64,000 nt of DNA from Acanthosepion esculentum. Taxonomy: Eukaryota; Mollusca; Cephalopoda; Sepiida; Sepiidae. The stretch is taken from assembly GCA_964036315.1 (NCBI GenBank), contig OZ038485.1, positions 103,417,093 through 103,481,092 of the forward strand, in the 5' to 3' direction. The notes beneath the pieces were generated by a model. The model saw only the letters and a list, made by a program, of their open reading frames with translations. It had not been told where the DNA came from and did not search any database. Positions 63,340 through 64,000 of this stretch are shown piece by piece (the stretch's first letter is position 1; every line of letters begins with the position of its first letter). A program made the position numbers and the translations under genes.

Positions 63340-64000
63340 CAAACTGGAAAGGTTTTTTGTGACACGTTTCATCCATTAGGATTTCATCAGACTGGTCTTT
63401 GTTGACGTTGCCACGTCTACATATGCACAAGAAACGACGGGCACATATTTTTTTTATTAATCTATCCAAATTCATCTGTATTCTTTTTCTCTCCATCACC
63501 TTTGTCTCTGGTTATCCCACACTGTGACAATATAAAATCTACCAAGAATGGTGATATATTGTAAGAGCCTGGACATAAATTTGTCATGGCTGAACTAGCA
63601 ATCAAGGCACTTTCCAGACATTTTCATCTCAGGGAATGCTACTTTGATTAAAAGAGAAAATAATCCACTATGTCAAAATTGTGGTCCATTTTGTTACATT
63701 TTGAATAACCAATGCATTTTATGTGTTATTTAAAATGTCCCGTTTGTGTTCATATAGTCTTTTATTTAAACTTCTTGAGATTTCTCCAATGTATTCATTC
63801 TGGCAATTCTTGCATTTGATAGAGTAAATTCCTCCTTCATATTTTGGCTGGTTGTTTTGTTTTTTATTAAGTTTTTGATTGTTTTAAATGTAATTGTGAC
63901 AAATTTTATGTTGGGTTTAGACAAATTCTTTTCAGTTGTAGTTGTGATAGAGTTAGTGGGTAGGATAATATTTTTTTGATTCACTGGGTTTGTCAGGAAA
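63340..64000 (-). mobile_element. Penelope-like element 3 (GIY-YIG end and tail), truncated by window
   Basis: Minus strand: IYSIKCKNCQNEYIGEISRS then LNKRLYEHKRDI at about 63838-63725 (GIY-YIG motif as IYS...YIG, with the C-x2-C pair typical of this type). A degraded tail reads LLIKVAFPEMKMSGKCLDC near 63650-63590, followed by the hammerhead-like motif and a (TA)n tract at 63306-63325. The RT lies beyond the right edge. Confidence 0.82.
63357..63412 (-). ncRNA. Hammerhead-like ribozyme motif in PLE 3 tail (best core)
   Basis: Minus: ACGTC (stem III strand and GUC), then CTGATGA (63390-63384), stem II ATCC-TAAT-GGAT, then GAAAC (63370-63366) and GTG. The ACGU/ACGU stem III gives four pairs. 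Stem I (AACAAAGACCAGT between the two) pairs poorly, so the ribozyme may be dead or need a partner copy. Confidence 0.6.

Overview
This is a eukaryotic, animal-type window: AT-rich, intron-dominated, with short split exons and a dense load of decayed transposons. Retroelement and DNA-transposon content (Penelope-like elements, a YGSECW-type LINE, many Tc1/mariner relics, abundant (TA)n tracts) suggests an invertebrate, most likely a cephalopod mollusc. The taxon is an inference from pattern memory, not shown directly.

The one host gene is on the minus strand. Nineteen exons between 60337 and 9203 join with consistent splice phases into 558 codons plus a stop. They encode the C-terminal part of FAN (factor associated with neutral sphingomyelinase activation, NSMAF): most of the BEACH domain (exons 60337-48104), then seven WD40 blades (exons 42360-9203). 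The N-terminal part (GRAM/PH region and start of BEACH) lies beyond the right edge or was not found. No other convincing host gene is seen. Exon sequences are intact; everything else is intron, 3' flank or repeat.

Layout. 1-9202: 3' flank with LINE pieces, a mariner-derived MITE nested in a LINE, and a 1.25 kb Tc1-type element with terminal inverted repeats (7249-8497). 9203-25672: the last seven WD40 exons, with three SINE copies whose heads resemble 5S rRNA and a degraded Jockey-like LINE (about 20440-23900). 25093-25376: an almost perfect 141-bp-arm palindrome. 26262-27866: a Penelope-like element (PLE) bounded by inverted repeats that each carry a hammerhead-ribozyme-like core. 28.5-35 kb: WD40 exons, LINE pieces, a mariner MITE, a 79 bp hairpin with MADE1/Hsmar1-like ends, and a deleted mariner. 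37.8-40 kb: a Helitron Rep fragment. 40.8-47.8 kb: a second deleted mariner, a LINE RT with YADD, and a second Tc1-type element. 48.1-60.3 kb: BEACH exons with a second PLE in inverted repeats, a tRNA-like SINE and foldback structures. 60.9-64 kb: the longest copy of the deleted mariner family and a third PLE with the best hammerhead-like motif.

The most interesting non-gene signals are the hammerhead-like cores at PLE termini, the 5S-headed SINEs, the long perfect intronic palindrome (a strong dsRNA/ADAR candidate or an assembly artefact), and the MADE1-like hairpin. All repeat assignments rest on reading the sequence; no database search was possible.
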